Shown: positions 1 through 7,830 of the stretch, in pieces
Layout of the letters: each line of letters begins with the position of its first letter
How positions within the stretch are numbered: position 1 is the first letter of the stretch
NCBI GenBank assembly: GCA_018831055.1
Contig: JAHJRE010000139.1
Span: forward strand, 102,380 to 161,307
Direction: 5' to 3'
From: Bacteroidota bacterium
GTDB taxonomy: Bacteria > Bacteroidota > Bacteroidia > Bacteroidales > B18-G4
DNA length: 58,928 bases
Made by a program: the position numbers and the translations under genes
The notes under the pieces: generated by a model
Seen by the model: the letters and a program-made list of their open reading frames with translations, nothing else
Database searches by the model: none
Told to the model about the DNA's origin: nothing

Positions 1-1935
1 CTGTGCGCGTTTTTCGGAAAGATCCTGGTTATATAGCTCCGAGCCGACGTTGTCAGTATGCCCCGAGATTTCAATTTTCAAGGAAGGTACGTCATTAAGC
101 AGCTTGATCAGTCTTTCCAGCTCGGGAATGGATTCAGGCTTCAGAGTTGCTTTGTTAAACTCAAAAAAGATATTTTTCAGAACGATCTTACTGCCCACTT
201 CAACCTTTTTCAGCATAATATCTTTTTCCATTTCTCCCGGAACAACTGCCGGTGGGATTTCAATGTTTTCGGAGTGAAACAGGTAATCCCTGGCTTTAAC
301 GGCAAATCCGTAGCTTTTCCCTGAGGGAAGGGAAATAAAATATTCTCCTGTTCTTTCATCGGAAACAAAGCTGGCGATCATCTGATGGTTTTCATTATCG
401 TAAATTTCCATCATAACCCCAAGGGGGCCCTGAGTCACCATATCCATGATTTTACCTTTTATAGCTACAAGGGCAAATGCTTTTATCTCAACCTCCTTTT
501 CAAGGGATGTTTCGTTTACGGGCTTGACTTCAAAAGCCAGTAGTTCGTATTCCGATTTATGAGGCATGAGTTTTTCAGGTCCCAGGAATGTGACCCTGTA
601 AAGATCCCGTTTTCCGAACCCTTCCTGTTCAAAGGTGGAATAGTAACCATGTTTACCGGTAAGGTTTACGGAAAAGAAAACATCGTCGTCGGTAGTGTTC
701 ACGGGATACCCGAGGTTCACGGGTTCGGTCCACTGCCCGTTTTCGAGGGTTGTTTTAAATATATCGAAACCACCCAATGTCTTATGCCCACGGGAGCTGA
801 AATACAATGTTATTCCGTCTGCCTGCATGAAAACCCCTTCTTCATCATAAGGAGTATTTATAGCTGAGCCGAGGTTGACAGCATCTTCAAAATAGAACTT
901 TCCATCAGCAGATTTTGGACCGACTTTGCAGTAATAAATATCGCTGCCTCCGTATCCTCCTTCACGGTCACTCACAAAGTAAAGCCCCTGCATGTCGGGT
1001 GAGAAAGTGGCTGAAGTCTCCTGGTATTTTGTGTTGATCTCTTTGGGCAGGCTTTTGGGGTTTTCCCATTCGCCTTCAACGATGCGGCAAACGTAAATAT
1101 CGCCTCCGCTTTCATCCCCTTTGTAAATTAATACATTTGCCGCGTCGGGGGATAATCCCACAATGGCGTCATGGCTGTCCTGATTGAAAGGCTTGCCAGG
1201 ATTTTCAGGCTGCGACCAGATGTCGCCATCTTTCCTGGAAATGTAAATGTCTTCGTAGTATTCCCCATACACGGGATCTATTTTACCACCGGTGGTATTA
1301 TCCCTGCACGATGTGAACATAAGCACCGATTCATCGGCACTGATCACCGGGTTATACTCGGGAAATTTTGTGTTGATGTTATTGCCCAGATTATCAATGA
1401 ATACACGAATAGGATCCTTTACCAATTCTTTTCCATCTTCACATTCCTTGATCCGTTTCTCCAGTATGGAACCTTGTTCCGTGAGCTGGAAGGGTGTAAG
1501 AGAGTGACGGTAAAGCGTATAGCTTTCAATGGCTTTATCGAACTCATAATTCAGATGATAAGCTCTTGCGAGGTAATAGCGTGTATCGGGCATGGCCTTT
1601 TCATTCAGCTTCAGTGATTTTTCCAGGAAGGGTATGGCTTTCGTCTTTTGAATGGTATGCAGATAACACAGTCCGGTGTAATAGTTAACAATATCATTAT
1701 CGGGATTGAGCTGATTGGCTTTCAGGTAGATCTCCAAAGCTTCCGAATAGCGCGGAGGATCTTCTTCCAGGAGTTTCTGGGCATCTTTCAGCGATTTCAC
1801 GATTTCCTTAAGCTCTTTCTGCTTCTCTTCGGGGAAGTTTTCTTTTTCAAAAGTAACATTGACCTGGCCTGCGGAGCTGAGGCCTATTAATAATGCTACC
1901 AGGAAGGCAATTATTTTATAAAGATGGATATTCAT
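1..1935 (-). CDS. OmpA-family protein with TPR and PD40 repeats (C-terminus cut by window edge)
   Basis: Reading from ATG at 1935 toward the left edge gives 645 residues with no stop, so the gene is incomplete. It starts with a signal peptide (IIAFLVALLIGLSSAGQ). A TPR-like helical region follows at about residues 30-170, then PD40/beta-propeller segments of the type SPD..LYFVSDREGGYGGSDIY at about 190-420, then a beta-sandwich linker. At about 580 an OmpA peptidoglycan-binding domain begins, with FFEFNKATLKPES and ISGHTDNVGS. This order is standard for Bacteroidota OmpA/Pal-like envelope proteins, which anchor the outer membrane to peptidoglycan; some belong to gliding/T9SS machinery (PorE-like). 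It starts 4 bp after the stop of the TPR gene upstream, so the two are almost certainly co-transcribed. The exact cellular role is inferred, not shown. Confidence 0.85.
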   Translation of the reverse strand, partial: MNIHLYKIIAFLVALLIGLSSAGQVNVTFEKENFPEEKQKELKEIVKSLKDAQKLLEEDPPRYSEALEIYLKANQLNPDNDIVNYYTGLCYLHTIQKTKAIPFLEKSLKLNEKAMPDTRYYLARAYHLNYEFDKAIESYTLYRHSLTPFQLTEQGSILEKRIKECEDGKELVKDPIRVFIDNLGNNINTKFPEYNPVISADESVLMFTSCRDNTTGGKIDPVYGEYYEDIYISRKDGDIWSQPENPGKPFNQDSHDAIVGLSPDAANVLIYKGDESGGDIYVCRIVEGEWENPKSLPKEINTKYQETSATFSPDMQGLYFVSDREGGYGGSDIYYCKVGPKSADGKFYFEDAVNLGSAINTPYDEEGVFMQADGITLYFSSRGHKTLGGFDIFKTTLENGQWTEPVNLGYPVNTTDDDVFFSVNLTGKHGYYSTFEQEGFGKRDLYRVTFLGPEKLMPHKSEYELLAFEVKPVNETSLEKEVEIKAFALVAIKGKIMDMVTQGPLGVMMEIYDNENHQMIASFVSDERTGEYFISLPSGKSYGFAVKARDYLFHSENIEIPPAVVPGEMEKDIMLKKVEVGSKIVLKNIFFEFNKATLKPESIPELERLIKLLNDVPSLKIEISGHTDNVGSELYNQDLSEKRAQ

Positions 1936-1939
1936 ATCG

Positions 1940-2998
1940 TTATTTTTCACAGGTTTTTAAATATTCACCGGCAATTTCCACTCCGAGCGAAAGGGCTTTA
2001 TCCCAATCGCGGCATGCCCCTTTGTCGTCTCTGAGCATTTCCCTGGCTATGCCCCGGTTAAGGTAGATTTCGCCGTCATCCTGGCTGACTTTTAATATTT
2101 CATCGTAATCGGCAATGGCTTTACGGTATTCCTTGAGTTTGAACCAGGCATTGCCACGGTTATTCAGTGCCGGCAGATATTTGGGGTTCAGGCTGAGGGC
2201 CTGGTTGTAGTCTTTCAGGGCTTCATCATATTTGCCAAGTTCGTATAATGCTGTCCCACGGTTATTGTAAGCATAATAGTATTCAGGATTTATTTTAACC
2301 GCGGCTGTGAAATCCGTAACGGCTTCTTCATATTCCTTCAGTTCTTTTCTGATTAACCCCATATTGTTAAAGGCAAAGGCAAGGGTCGGGTCAAACAGGG
2401 TCGCTTTGTAATAGTCTTCCAGAGCCTCTTTTGGTTTACCAAGCATCCAGTTTGCACTGCCCCTGTCCTGGTATGCATAGGCGTAATTGCTTTTCAGGCT
2501 GATGGCACGGGTATAGTCGTCTTTGGCATTCTGGTATTCATCCAGCTTGAACCGGGCTCCGCCGCGGTAATAGTAGGCTTCGGGGAAATTCGGATTCAGG
2601 CTTATGGCTTGTGTAAAATCTTCGATGGATCCGTTCAGATCACCCAGGTAAAGCCGGCTCAACCCCCTCCCGAAATACACTTTGCCTGTGGGTTGCTTAT
2701 CGATAGCGCTGTTATAATCTTCCATCGCTCCGGCATAATCATTCAACTCATGTCTTATCTGAGCACGGTTATAAAGAGCCTGATAGAAATCCGGCTTTCG
2801 CTGTAAGGCATCATTAAGGCGGTGCATGGCAGAATCCAATAAACCTTCCCTGTAAAGTTCAATGCTTTCATTGTATTTTAACTCCGCCATCTGGTCGTCA
2901 GTGGCCAGGATTGTGCTGTCTGTTTCTGTGCTTATTTCCTGGCTGAAAAGGTCAGGGACCAGGAAAACCAGGCATAACAGGAGGATTGTTTTTTGCAT
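1940..2998 (-). CDS. Exported TPR-repeat protein
   Basis: The 352-residue protein has a signal peptide (MQKTILLLCLVFLVPDLFSQ) followed by roughly nine tetratricopeptide repeats from about residue 35 to 340. Repeat signatures such as YNNRGTALYELGKYDEALKDYNQAL recur every 34 residues. The tandem repeats are very regular, with NRG/DRG in helix A. TPR arrays are protein-protein scaffolds; after export this one would work in the periplasm or at the outer membrane. It is the first gene of a two-gene unit with the OmpA-type protein (4-bp gap), which suggests it is a partner of that peptidoglycan-anchored protein. No catalytic motif is visible and the specific function is unknown. Confidence 0.85.
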   Translation of the reverse strand: MQKTILLLCLVFLVPDLFSQEISTETDSTILATDDQMAELKYNESIELYREGLLDSAMHRLNDALQRKPDFYQALYNRAQIRHELNDYAGAMEDYNSAIDKQPTGKVYFGRGLSRLYLGDLNGSIEDFTQAISLNPNFPEAYYYRGGARFKLDEYQNAKDDYTRAISLKSNYAYAYQDRGSANWMLGKPKEALEDYYKATLFDPTLAFAFNNMGLIRKELKEYEEAVTDFTAAVKINPEYYYAYNNRGTALYELGKYDEALKDYNQALSLNPKYLPALNNRGNAWFKLKEYRKAIADYDEILKVSQDDGEIYLNRGIAREMLRDDKGACRDWDKALSLGVEIAGEYLKTCEK

Positions 2999-3181
2999 AT
3001 ATAAAATTTTGTTACGCTAATGTACAATAAAACTGTCATTCATTATAGTGTGATTTTTCATTCTATACACGGGACGGTATTGGAAGTAAGTGAAGTTTAG
3101 TATTAAAGTATTGCTATTGGGTATATTAATACAGCAAACGGAATTTAATGCAACACCTCAGTCAAGTTATCTGAATAAAAA

Positions 3182-3214
3182 TTTGAAATCAGCATATATT
3201 TTTTCTTACATTTG
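3182..3214 (+). promoter_or_regulatory. Bacteroidota-type promoter for the DUF5723 gene
   Basis: TTTG at 3182-3185 and TACATTTG at 3207-3214 are separated by 21 bp. This matches the Bacteroidota sigma-ABfr consensus TTTG-N(19-21)-TAnnTTTG. It lies 26 bp upstream of the ATG at 3241 in an AT-rich intergenic stretch. The call is by pattern only. Confidence 0.55.
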
Positions 3215-3240
3215 ATCATGCAAACTAAATTCCTGGAATC

Positions 3241-4698
3241 ATGAAAAAAATCTTCGCATTATTGTTAATGGCATTATTTATGGGTGCATCCGAATATGCC
3301 GGGGCACAAATAGAATACGGTGCTTTTAATGCAACCGCTTCCGGTTCGTCGGTTGCCACGCTTACCGATTACCAGTGCCTGGGTGTTAACCCGGCCAACC
3401 TTGGATGGAAACGAAATAAGCATAATTTTAACCTGGGTTTCTTTGAAGGTGGTTTTTCTATTTTTAGTGAACCACTGGAGAAAAAGAATGTTTATAAAGA
3501 CCTTATCGGAAACAGCAAGAACTTTTCCAGCAAAGATGAAAGAACAGAAGCTATTGTTAATTTTACAGACACAAAACTACTCATCAAATTTTCGGAGACC
3601 CTCTTTGGCATTTCTTTTCAGAAAGATGGGATAGGAGGGTTTGCTTTTACCATACGAAATCACGTGTTCTGGAACAGTACGCTGAACCGGACTGCTTCAG
3701 AATTGTTATTCATGGGTTATCATGCCCCTTATTTCGACTCCCTTGCTGTGGATCAGCAGGGTGATACCATTGGCTATTCAACCAATCCGGAACTTGCTTC
3801 ACAACTGTATCACCCTACCGATATTTCCCATATCCTTTATAACGAATACATCCTGGGTTATGGAAGAAATATTATCGACAAGGAAAAATTCAAGTTTTAT
3901 GCCGGTATCGATATTAAGCTGTTGCAGGGTTATGGCATCCTGAATTATAATTCTGTTTCTCCAATAGCCGTGGAAGGCTACCAGGCCTTAAGTAACAAAT
4001 ACGGGGTGAAGTACGATGAGCCAACTCCTTCTGCGCTAACCGGAGATGGATTTCAGACCGCGGGGCTTGGCTTCGGAGTGGATATCGGGGTTGCCTTTGA
4101 GATCATCCAAAAGATCAAAATCGGTTTGGCTTTGAATGATATCGGTTCCATCAAGTGGGACGGGAACGTTTATGGCGGGGAAAATGTCAACATTTATGAG
4201 ATCAAAACCCCCGGCATCAACAGTTATGATATTTTTAACGAGAGCGGCGGTATCATAGCCGATAACACCAATCTTGGCAAATGGAAAGGATTGGCAAGCA
4301 AAACGGTACAGCTTCCCATGCATCTCAGGTTCGGCGCCAGTTACCAGGCTTTGGAGAATTTTGCCGTAGGCGGTGAGTTCTTTTATGGTTTCAACGACGA
4401 TCTGCCGGGTGCACTTACCGAGCCATTTTATGCCATCGGGACACGCTATCTTCCTCTCGACTGGGTTCAGCTTTCTCTGGGATTCAATTATGGCGGCGGT
4501 TTTGGATGGAATATCCCGATTGGCGTAACCTTTATACCGGTAAATAAAGACAATGTCTCCTGGGAAATCGGTTTTGCCAGCCGCGATGCAGCTACCTGGT
4601 TCCGCCAGAAAGACCCGCACGTCTCCCTCGTATTTGGTTTCCTGAGGTTTAGCTTTGGGACAAACGAAGTTGAAAAACGTTTCCTGGATGAGATGTAA
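3241..4698 (+). CDS. DUF5723-type outer-membrane beta-barrel protein
   Basis: This 485-residue exported protein has a clear signal peptide (MKKIFALLLMALFMGASEYAGAQ). The mature N-terminus contains the segment LTDYQCLGVNPANLGW, typical of the PorV/FadL-like and DUF5723 barrels of Bacteroidota in which an xNPAxL motif follows the first strand. The rest is a long run of amphipathic beta-strands (for example LGFGVDIGVAFEI, KIGLALNDIGSI, LSLGFNYGGGFGWNIPIGVTF). These proteins are predicted outer-membrane barrels of unknown substrate. It is monocistronic with its own promoter-like sequence and ends 8 bp from the convergent lipoprotein gene. Confidence 0.8.
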   Translation: MKKIFALLLMALFMGASEYAGAQIEYGAFNATASGSSVATLTDYQCLGVNPANLGWKRNKHNFNLGFFEGGFSIFSEPLEKKNVYKDLIGNSKNFSSKDERTEAIVNFTDTKLLIKFSETLFGISFQKDGIGGFAFTIRNHVFWNSTLNRTASELLFMGYHAPYFDSLAVDQQGDTIGYSTNPELASQLYHPTDISHILYNEYILGYGRNIIDKEKFKFYAGIDIKLLQGYGILNYNSVSPIAVEGYQALSNKYGVKYDEPTPSALTGDGFQTAGLGFGVDIGVAFEIIQKIKIGLALNDIGSIKWDGNVYGGENVNIYEIKTPGINSYDIFNESGGIIADNTNLGKWKGLASKTVQLPMHLRFGASYQALENFAVGGEFFYGFNDDLPGALTEPFYAIGTRYLPLDWVQLSLGFNYGGGFGWNIPIGVTFIPVNKDNVSWEIGFASRDAATWFRQKDPHVSLVFGFLRFSFGTNEVEKRFLDEM

Positions 4699-4705
4699 TC
4701 CGGCG

Positions 4706-5149
4706 CTATTTGTCGTCGTTGATCGTTAAAGTTTCTTCTATGGTGTCGCCATCAGAGAATTCATGATAATAGATGGTGGCATTGCTCCAGTTTTTTACGG
4801 CCGGCAAATCGGGTGCCGTTGAAGTGATAAATGCTTCATCGAGCGTGTTATCGAGTACCATGCTTACATAGGTTGAGGAAAACATCCCGAGGGTATCGGT
4901 ATTTCCCTCAAAGTTGTTTACATAGGAGGCTTCATTGGCGCCACAAGCGTTTCTTTCCATCCGAAGGGTTACCAACTCCCCTGCAATGGGCACTCCGGTA
5001 TTCGAATTAACCACAACCGTGGCTTTCAAAGTCAGGTTTTTTGCCGCGGCTTTGGTGTCTTCACAGGCGTCTTTTTTTTCTTCTTTACAGGAAACCAGGA
5101 TCAGGCATCCTGCCAGCAGAATTACTATGGGTTTGATAAGGGTTTTCAT
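4706..5149 (-). CDS. Small lipoprotein of unknown function
   Basis: The 147-residue protein has a lipoprotein signal peptide with lipobox LVSC, giving an acylated Cys at residue 21, followed by a charged KEEKKD linker. The mature part has two further cysteines (CEDTKAAAKN and NACGANEAS), and beta-rich segments such as NLTLKATVVVNSNTGVPIAGELVTLRMERN read like an Ig/transthyretin-like sandwich. I do not recognise a named family. It is divergent from the Orp operon, sharing the 127-bp region 5150-5276, and convergent with the DUF5723 gene. Because it is divergent, the palindrome at 5238-5259 could affect its expression too. Confidence 0.75.
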   Translation of the reverse strand: MKTLIKPIVILLAGCLILVSCKEEKKDACEDTKAAAKNLTLKATVVVNSNTGVPIAGELVTLRMERNACGANEASYVNNFEGNTDTLGMFSSTYVSMVLDNTLDEAFITSTAPDLPAVKNWSNATIYYHEFSDGDTIEETLTINDDK

Positions 5150-5237
5150 TGTTGCTTTGTTTTGGGTTGGAATATAAAGATAGTTAAAGAGGATATAAAA
5201 GTAAATGATCTGTTGTCAAAAAATGAGGTTTATTTTC

Positions 5238-5259
5238 ATAATGAGAATATTCTCATTAT
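5238..5259. promoter_or_regulatory. Perfect 22-bp palindromic operator upstream of the Orp operon
   Basis: The arm ATAATGAGAAT is followed immediately by its exact reverse complement, giving a 22-bp perfect dyad with no spacer. It overlaps the first bases of a TAnnTTTG promoter box (TATATTTG, 5257-5264) and ends 17 bp before the ATG of the DUF134 gene. That placement is classic for a repressor site. The DUF134 HTH protein encoded just downstream is the obvious candidate ligand. The core TGAGAAT-ATTCTCA also resembles a Fur-type site, so an iron-responsive regulator is the main alternative. Confidence 0.75.
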
Positions 5260-5264
5260 ATTTG
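5257..5264 (+). promoter_or_regulatory. -7 box of the Orp operon promoter
   Basis: TATATTTG fits the Bacteroidota -7 consensus TAnnTTTG and is located 13 bp upstream of the ATG at 5277. The -33 element is not convincing: the best candidate is TTTA at 5229-5232, slightly outside optimal spacing. The box overlaps the palindromic operator by three bases. Confidence 0.45.
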
Positions 5265-5276
5265 CAAAAAAATTAC

Positions 5277-5705
5277 ATGCCCCGTCGCAAACATCCCAGA
5301 AAAATCGTTGCCCCTCCGGGTTTCAAAGGCTACCGGCCTTATGGGATTGCTTTTGAGCCTGAGGAGGATGTGGAATTGCTGTACGAAGAGTACGAAGCGA
5401 TCAAACTCTCGGATTATGATCTGATGCCGCATCATGAAGCCTGTGTCCTTATGGGTATTTCAAGGCCTACCTTTGCAAGGATTTATGAAAGTGCCCGCAG
5501 GAAGATAGCCCGCGCCATGGCGGAAGTATTACCGATACGTTGCGTTTACGGAAATGTGTATTTCGAAGGAAAATGGTTTGTTTGCGGCCGGTGCGACAGC
5601 TTATTTACCTTACCCGGAAAGGAGTTTGAAAGGAAATGCCCGGTCTGCGGGAATGGTGAAGTGGGGGTACTGGAAAATGGACCGGAAAAGGAAAACGCTG
5701 GGTGA
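5277..5705 (+). CDS. DUF134-family HTH regulator, first gene of Orp operon
   Basis: The start at 5277 gives MPRRKHPRKI, the usual N-terminus of DUF134 proteins; an in-frame ATG at 5205 lies upstream of the promoter/operator and is unlikely. The 142-residue product has PPGFKGYRPYGIAFEP near the N-terminus and VELLYEEYEAIKLSDYDLMPHHEACVLMGISRPTFARI as the HTH (sigma-70 region-4-like, about residues 38-85). The C-terminus is a short zinc ribbon with two CxxC pairs (CGRC and CPVC). Members are typically encoded beside NifX/NifB-like and MinD-ferredoxin genes, as here. It is probably a DNA-binding regulator of this operon, plausibly autoregulatory through the palindrome at 5238. The target site is inferred. 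Confidence 0.85.
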   Translation: MPRRKHPRKIVAPPGFKGYRPYGIAFEPEEDVELLYEEYEAIKLSDYDLMPHHEACVLMGISRPTFARIYESARRKIARAMAEVLPIRCVYGNVYFEGKWFVCGRCDSLFTLPGKEFERKCPVCGNGEVGVLENGPEKENAG

Positions 5706-5745
5706 AAAATGAGGGAAAATATGAAAAAATAATTAACATTCTTTA

Positions 5746-6066
5746 ATGATGAAAACAGTTATTACTTCAAGGGAAAACCACACAGATTCGTTGATGGATC
5801 CCAGGTTTGGGCGTTGTGCCTTTTTTTGCCTGTATGATGAGGATACGCGGGAAACGTCTTTCCTGGAAAATGCCGGCAAGGAACAGAGCGGGGGAGCCGG
5901 AACCTTAGCCGCAGAGAAAATGATAGAATTGGGTGTGAAAAAGGTTCTTTCCGGGGATTTCGGTCCAAAAGCCAAGGATCTTCTTGATAAATTCGGAATT
6001 CAGATGGTTGTCATCAGGGATCATAACCAGAAGATCAGCGATCTGATAGCAAAACTTCAGGGATAA
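5746..6066 (+). CDS. Orp-like NifX/NifB-family (dinitrogenase Fe-Mo cofactor biosynthesis domain) protein
   Basis: The 106-residue single-domain protein of the Nitro_FeMo-Co family carries the diagnostic DPRFGRCAFFCLYD (residues 18-31), GGAGTLAAEKMIELGVKKVLSGDFGPKA and a C-terminal helix. Family members bind metal-sulfur clusters such as NifB-co; in Desulfovibrio the orange protein Orp binds a Mo-Cu-S cluster. No nif genes are present, so a nitrogenase role is unlikely. It is the second gene of the operon, 40 bp after DUF134 and 11 bp before the first MinD-type ATPase, which matches the Orp arrangement. The metal bound here is unknown. Confidence 0.88.
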   Translation: MMKTVITSRENHTDSLMDPRFGRCAFFCLYDEDTRETSFLENAGKEQSGGAGTLAAEKMIELGVKKVLSGDFGPKAKDLLDKFGIQMVVIRDHNQKISDLIAKLQG

Positions 6067-6077
6067 CGTGCTGGGAG

Positions 6078-6950
6078 ATGCCATTTAAAATTGCTATTGC
6101 CAGCGGAAAAGGGGGTACCGGTAAGACTACTGTCGCGGTCAATCTTTACTGGAACCTCGTTCAAACACGTGATAAGGCCACTTTGCTGGTCGACTGTGAT
6201 GTGGAGGAACCCAATGATATCCTTTTCTTTCCGGGTGCCGGAATAAAATTCAGGGAGGATATCACACAGCCCGTTCCTGAGATTGACCCGGATCTCTGCA
6301 CCTATTGCAGGAAATGTGTACGTTACTGTCAGTTCAATGCCATCACCGTGATACCTCCCGTAAAATTTGCACAGGTTGCTCCCGATCTGTGCCATTCCTG
6401 CGGTGCCTGCCTCTATGCATGTGAGGATAATGCCATTGTTGAAAAGCCGGTCGTTATTGGCACGCTTACCCATTATTCTGCCGGAGATGGCAAAGGTTTG
6501 ACGGAGGGAAGACTTAAGGTCGGGCTTGCTTTGCAAACCCCGGTCATACGGCGGGTGAAAAATATCCATGATGATTCTGCCGCATACGTTATTTACGATT
6601 CACCTCCCGGAACAAGTTGCCCGGTCGTTGCCGTGATTTCCGATGCCGATTATGTGATCCTGGTAACCGAACCCACGCCCTTCGGTTTACATGACCTGAA
6701 AATCGCTGTTGACGTGGTCAGGCAGGTCGACAAGCCTTTCGGGGTGGTGATCAATAAAGCGGGACTTGGGAATGAAGAGGTTTATGACTTCCTGGAGGAA
6801 GAAAACATTCCTGTTTTAACACAGATCCCTTTCCGAAAGGATTACGCCCGGCAATACTCCGAAAGCCTTATCCTGTCGGAAGACAATAAGGAATACAGGG
6901 TTTATTACCAGGAAATTATGGATAAGATATTCGATTCAAGCCGCATATGA
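6078..6950 (+). CDS. MinD/Mrp-type P-loop ATPase with inserted 2x[4Fe-4S] ferredoxin domain (first copy)
   Basis: This 290-residue ATPase has a deviant Walker A, SGKGGTGKTT (residues 9-18), and the MinD/Mrp switch region DCDVEEPN. Two complete CxxCxxCxxxC cluster motifs are inserted at C74/C77/C80/C84 and C105/C108/C111/C115. The later part has DSPPGTSCPV and VTEPTPFGLHDLK, typical of the family. Such ATPases associate with Orp proteins and are thought to couple ATP hydrolysis and electron flow to metal-cluster assembly or to partner positioning. Its stop overlaps the ATG of the second copy (ATGA, 6947-6950), so the pair is translationally coupled and probably forms a heterodimer. Confidence 0.9.
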   Translation: MPFKIAIASGKGGTGKTTVAVNLYWNLVQTRDKATLLVDCDVEEPNDILFFPGAGIKFREDITQPVPEIDPDLCTYCRKCVRYCQFNAITVIPPVKFAQVAPDLCHSCGACLYACEDNAIVEKPVVIGTLTHYSAGDGKGLTEGRLKVGLALQTPVIRRVKNIHDDSAAYVIYDSPPGTSCPVVAVISDADYVILVTEPTPFGLHDLKIAVDVVRQVDKPFGVVINKAGLGNEEVYDFLEEENIPVLTQIPFRKDYARQYSESLILSEDNKEYRVYYQEIMDKIFDSSRI

Positions 6951-7825
6951 TTTGTGAAATTACCATACTGAGTGGAAAAGGGGGGACCGGAAAGACTTCG
7001 GTGACAGCCGCCCTCGCGCAGATTGCCGGCAATGCTGTTTTCAGCGATTGCGATGTGGATGCTTCCGACCTGCATTTGTTGTTAACGCCGGAGATCAAGG
7101 AAGAGCACGAATTCGCGGGTGGCAGGAAAGCCTGGATAAATCCTGCCAAATGCATAAGCTGCGGGATATGCCAGGATGCCTGCCGCTTCGATGCCATACA
7201 TAAAATCAATGGCCATGCCTTTTATGTGAATCCTTTCCAATGTGAGGGCTGCCGCTTATGCGAACGCATTTGCCCGGCTTCGGCTATTACATCCTCCGAA
7301 CCTATGAACAACCGCTGGTTTGTCTCCGAAACGCGTTTCGGCACCATGGTGCATGCCCGCATGGCTCCCGGAGAGGAGAATTCCGGGAAACTTGTCACGG
7401 CTGTCCGGGAAAAAGCACGGGAACTGGCTGAGGATTCCGGCTATGATTATATTATCAACGACGGACCTCCCGGAATAGGATGCCCGGTGATAGCCTCGCT
7501 CACCGGAGTGAACAAGGTACTGATGGTGATTGAACCCACCAAATCAGGGCTACATGATATGGAACGCCTGTCGGAACTGACAAGGAAATTTGGTATCAGG
7601 ACCTATGCATTGATCAATAAGGCCGATCTGCATCCCGGCCTCACCGCTTCTGTCTCCAACCGCCTGAAGGAGCTGGAAATATCATGCCTTGGAGAGATCC
7701 CTTTTGATGAGAATTTCGTTAAAGCCATGGTATCAGGACAAACCATCCTGGAATATGTACCGGATTCGGCTTCATCCCTGATAATCCGCGAAGCCTGGAA
7801 TGCTTTGGTAATGGATGTAAACTAA
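6947..7825 (+). CDS. MinD/Mrp-type P-loop ATPase with inserted 2x[4Fe-4S] ferredoxin domain (second copy)
   Basis: This 292-residue paralogue of the preceding gene has Walker A SGKGGTGKTS (9-18), cluster cysteines C69/C72/C75/C79 and C99/C102/C105/C109, then NDGPPGIGCPV and IEPTKSGLHDMERL. The two copies keep the same domain order but have diverged considerably, consistent with an obligate heteromeric pair rather than a recent duplication. It is the last gene of the four-gene operon and ends 5 bp from the convergent TonB receptor stop, with no obvious hairpin terminator between. Confidence 0.9.
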   Translation: MICEITILSGKGGTGKTSVTAALAQIAGNAVFSDCDVDASDLHLLLTPEIKEEHEFAGGRKAWINPAKCISCGICQDACRFDAIHKINGHAFYVNPFQCEGCRLCERICPASAITSSEPMNNRWFVSETRFGTMVHARMAPGEENSGKLVTAVREKARELAEDSGYDYIINDGPPGIGCPVIASLTGVNKVLMVIEPTKSGLHDMERLSELTRKFGIRTYALINKADLHPGLTASVSNRLKELEISCLGEIPFDENFVKAMVSGQTILEYVPDSASSLIIREAWNALVMDVN

Positions 7826-7830
7826 ACTCC

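Noticed and set aside
5746-7825. Nitrogenase cofactor biosynthesis
   Set aside because: No nifH/D/K/B/E/N genes are visible; DUF134 plus MinD-ferredoxin neighbours point to the Orp-type system instead.
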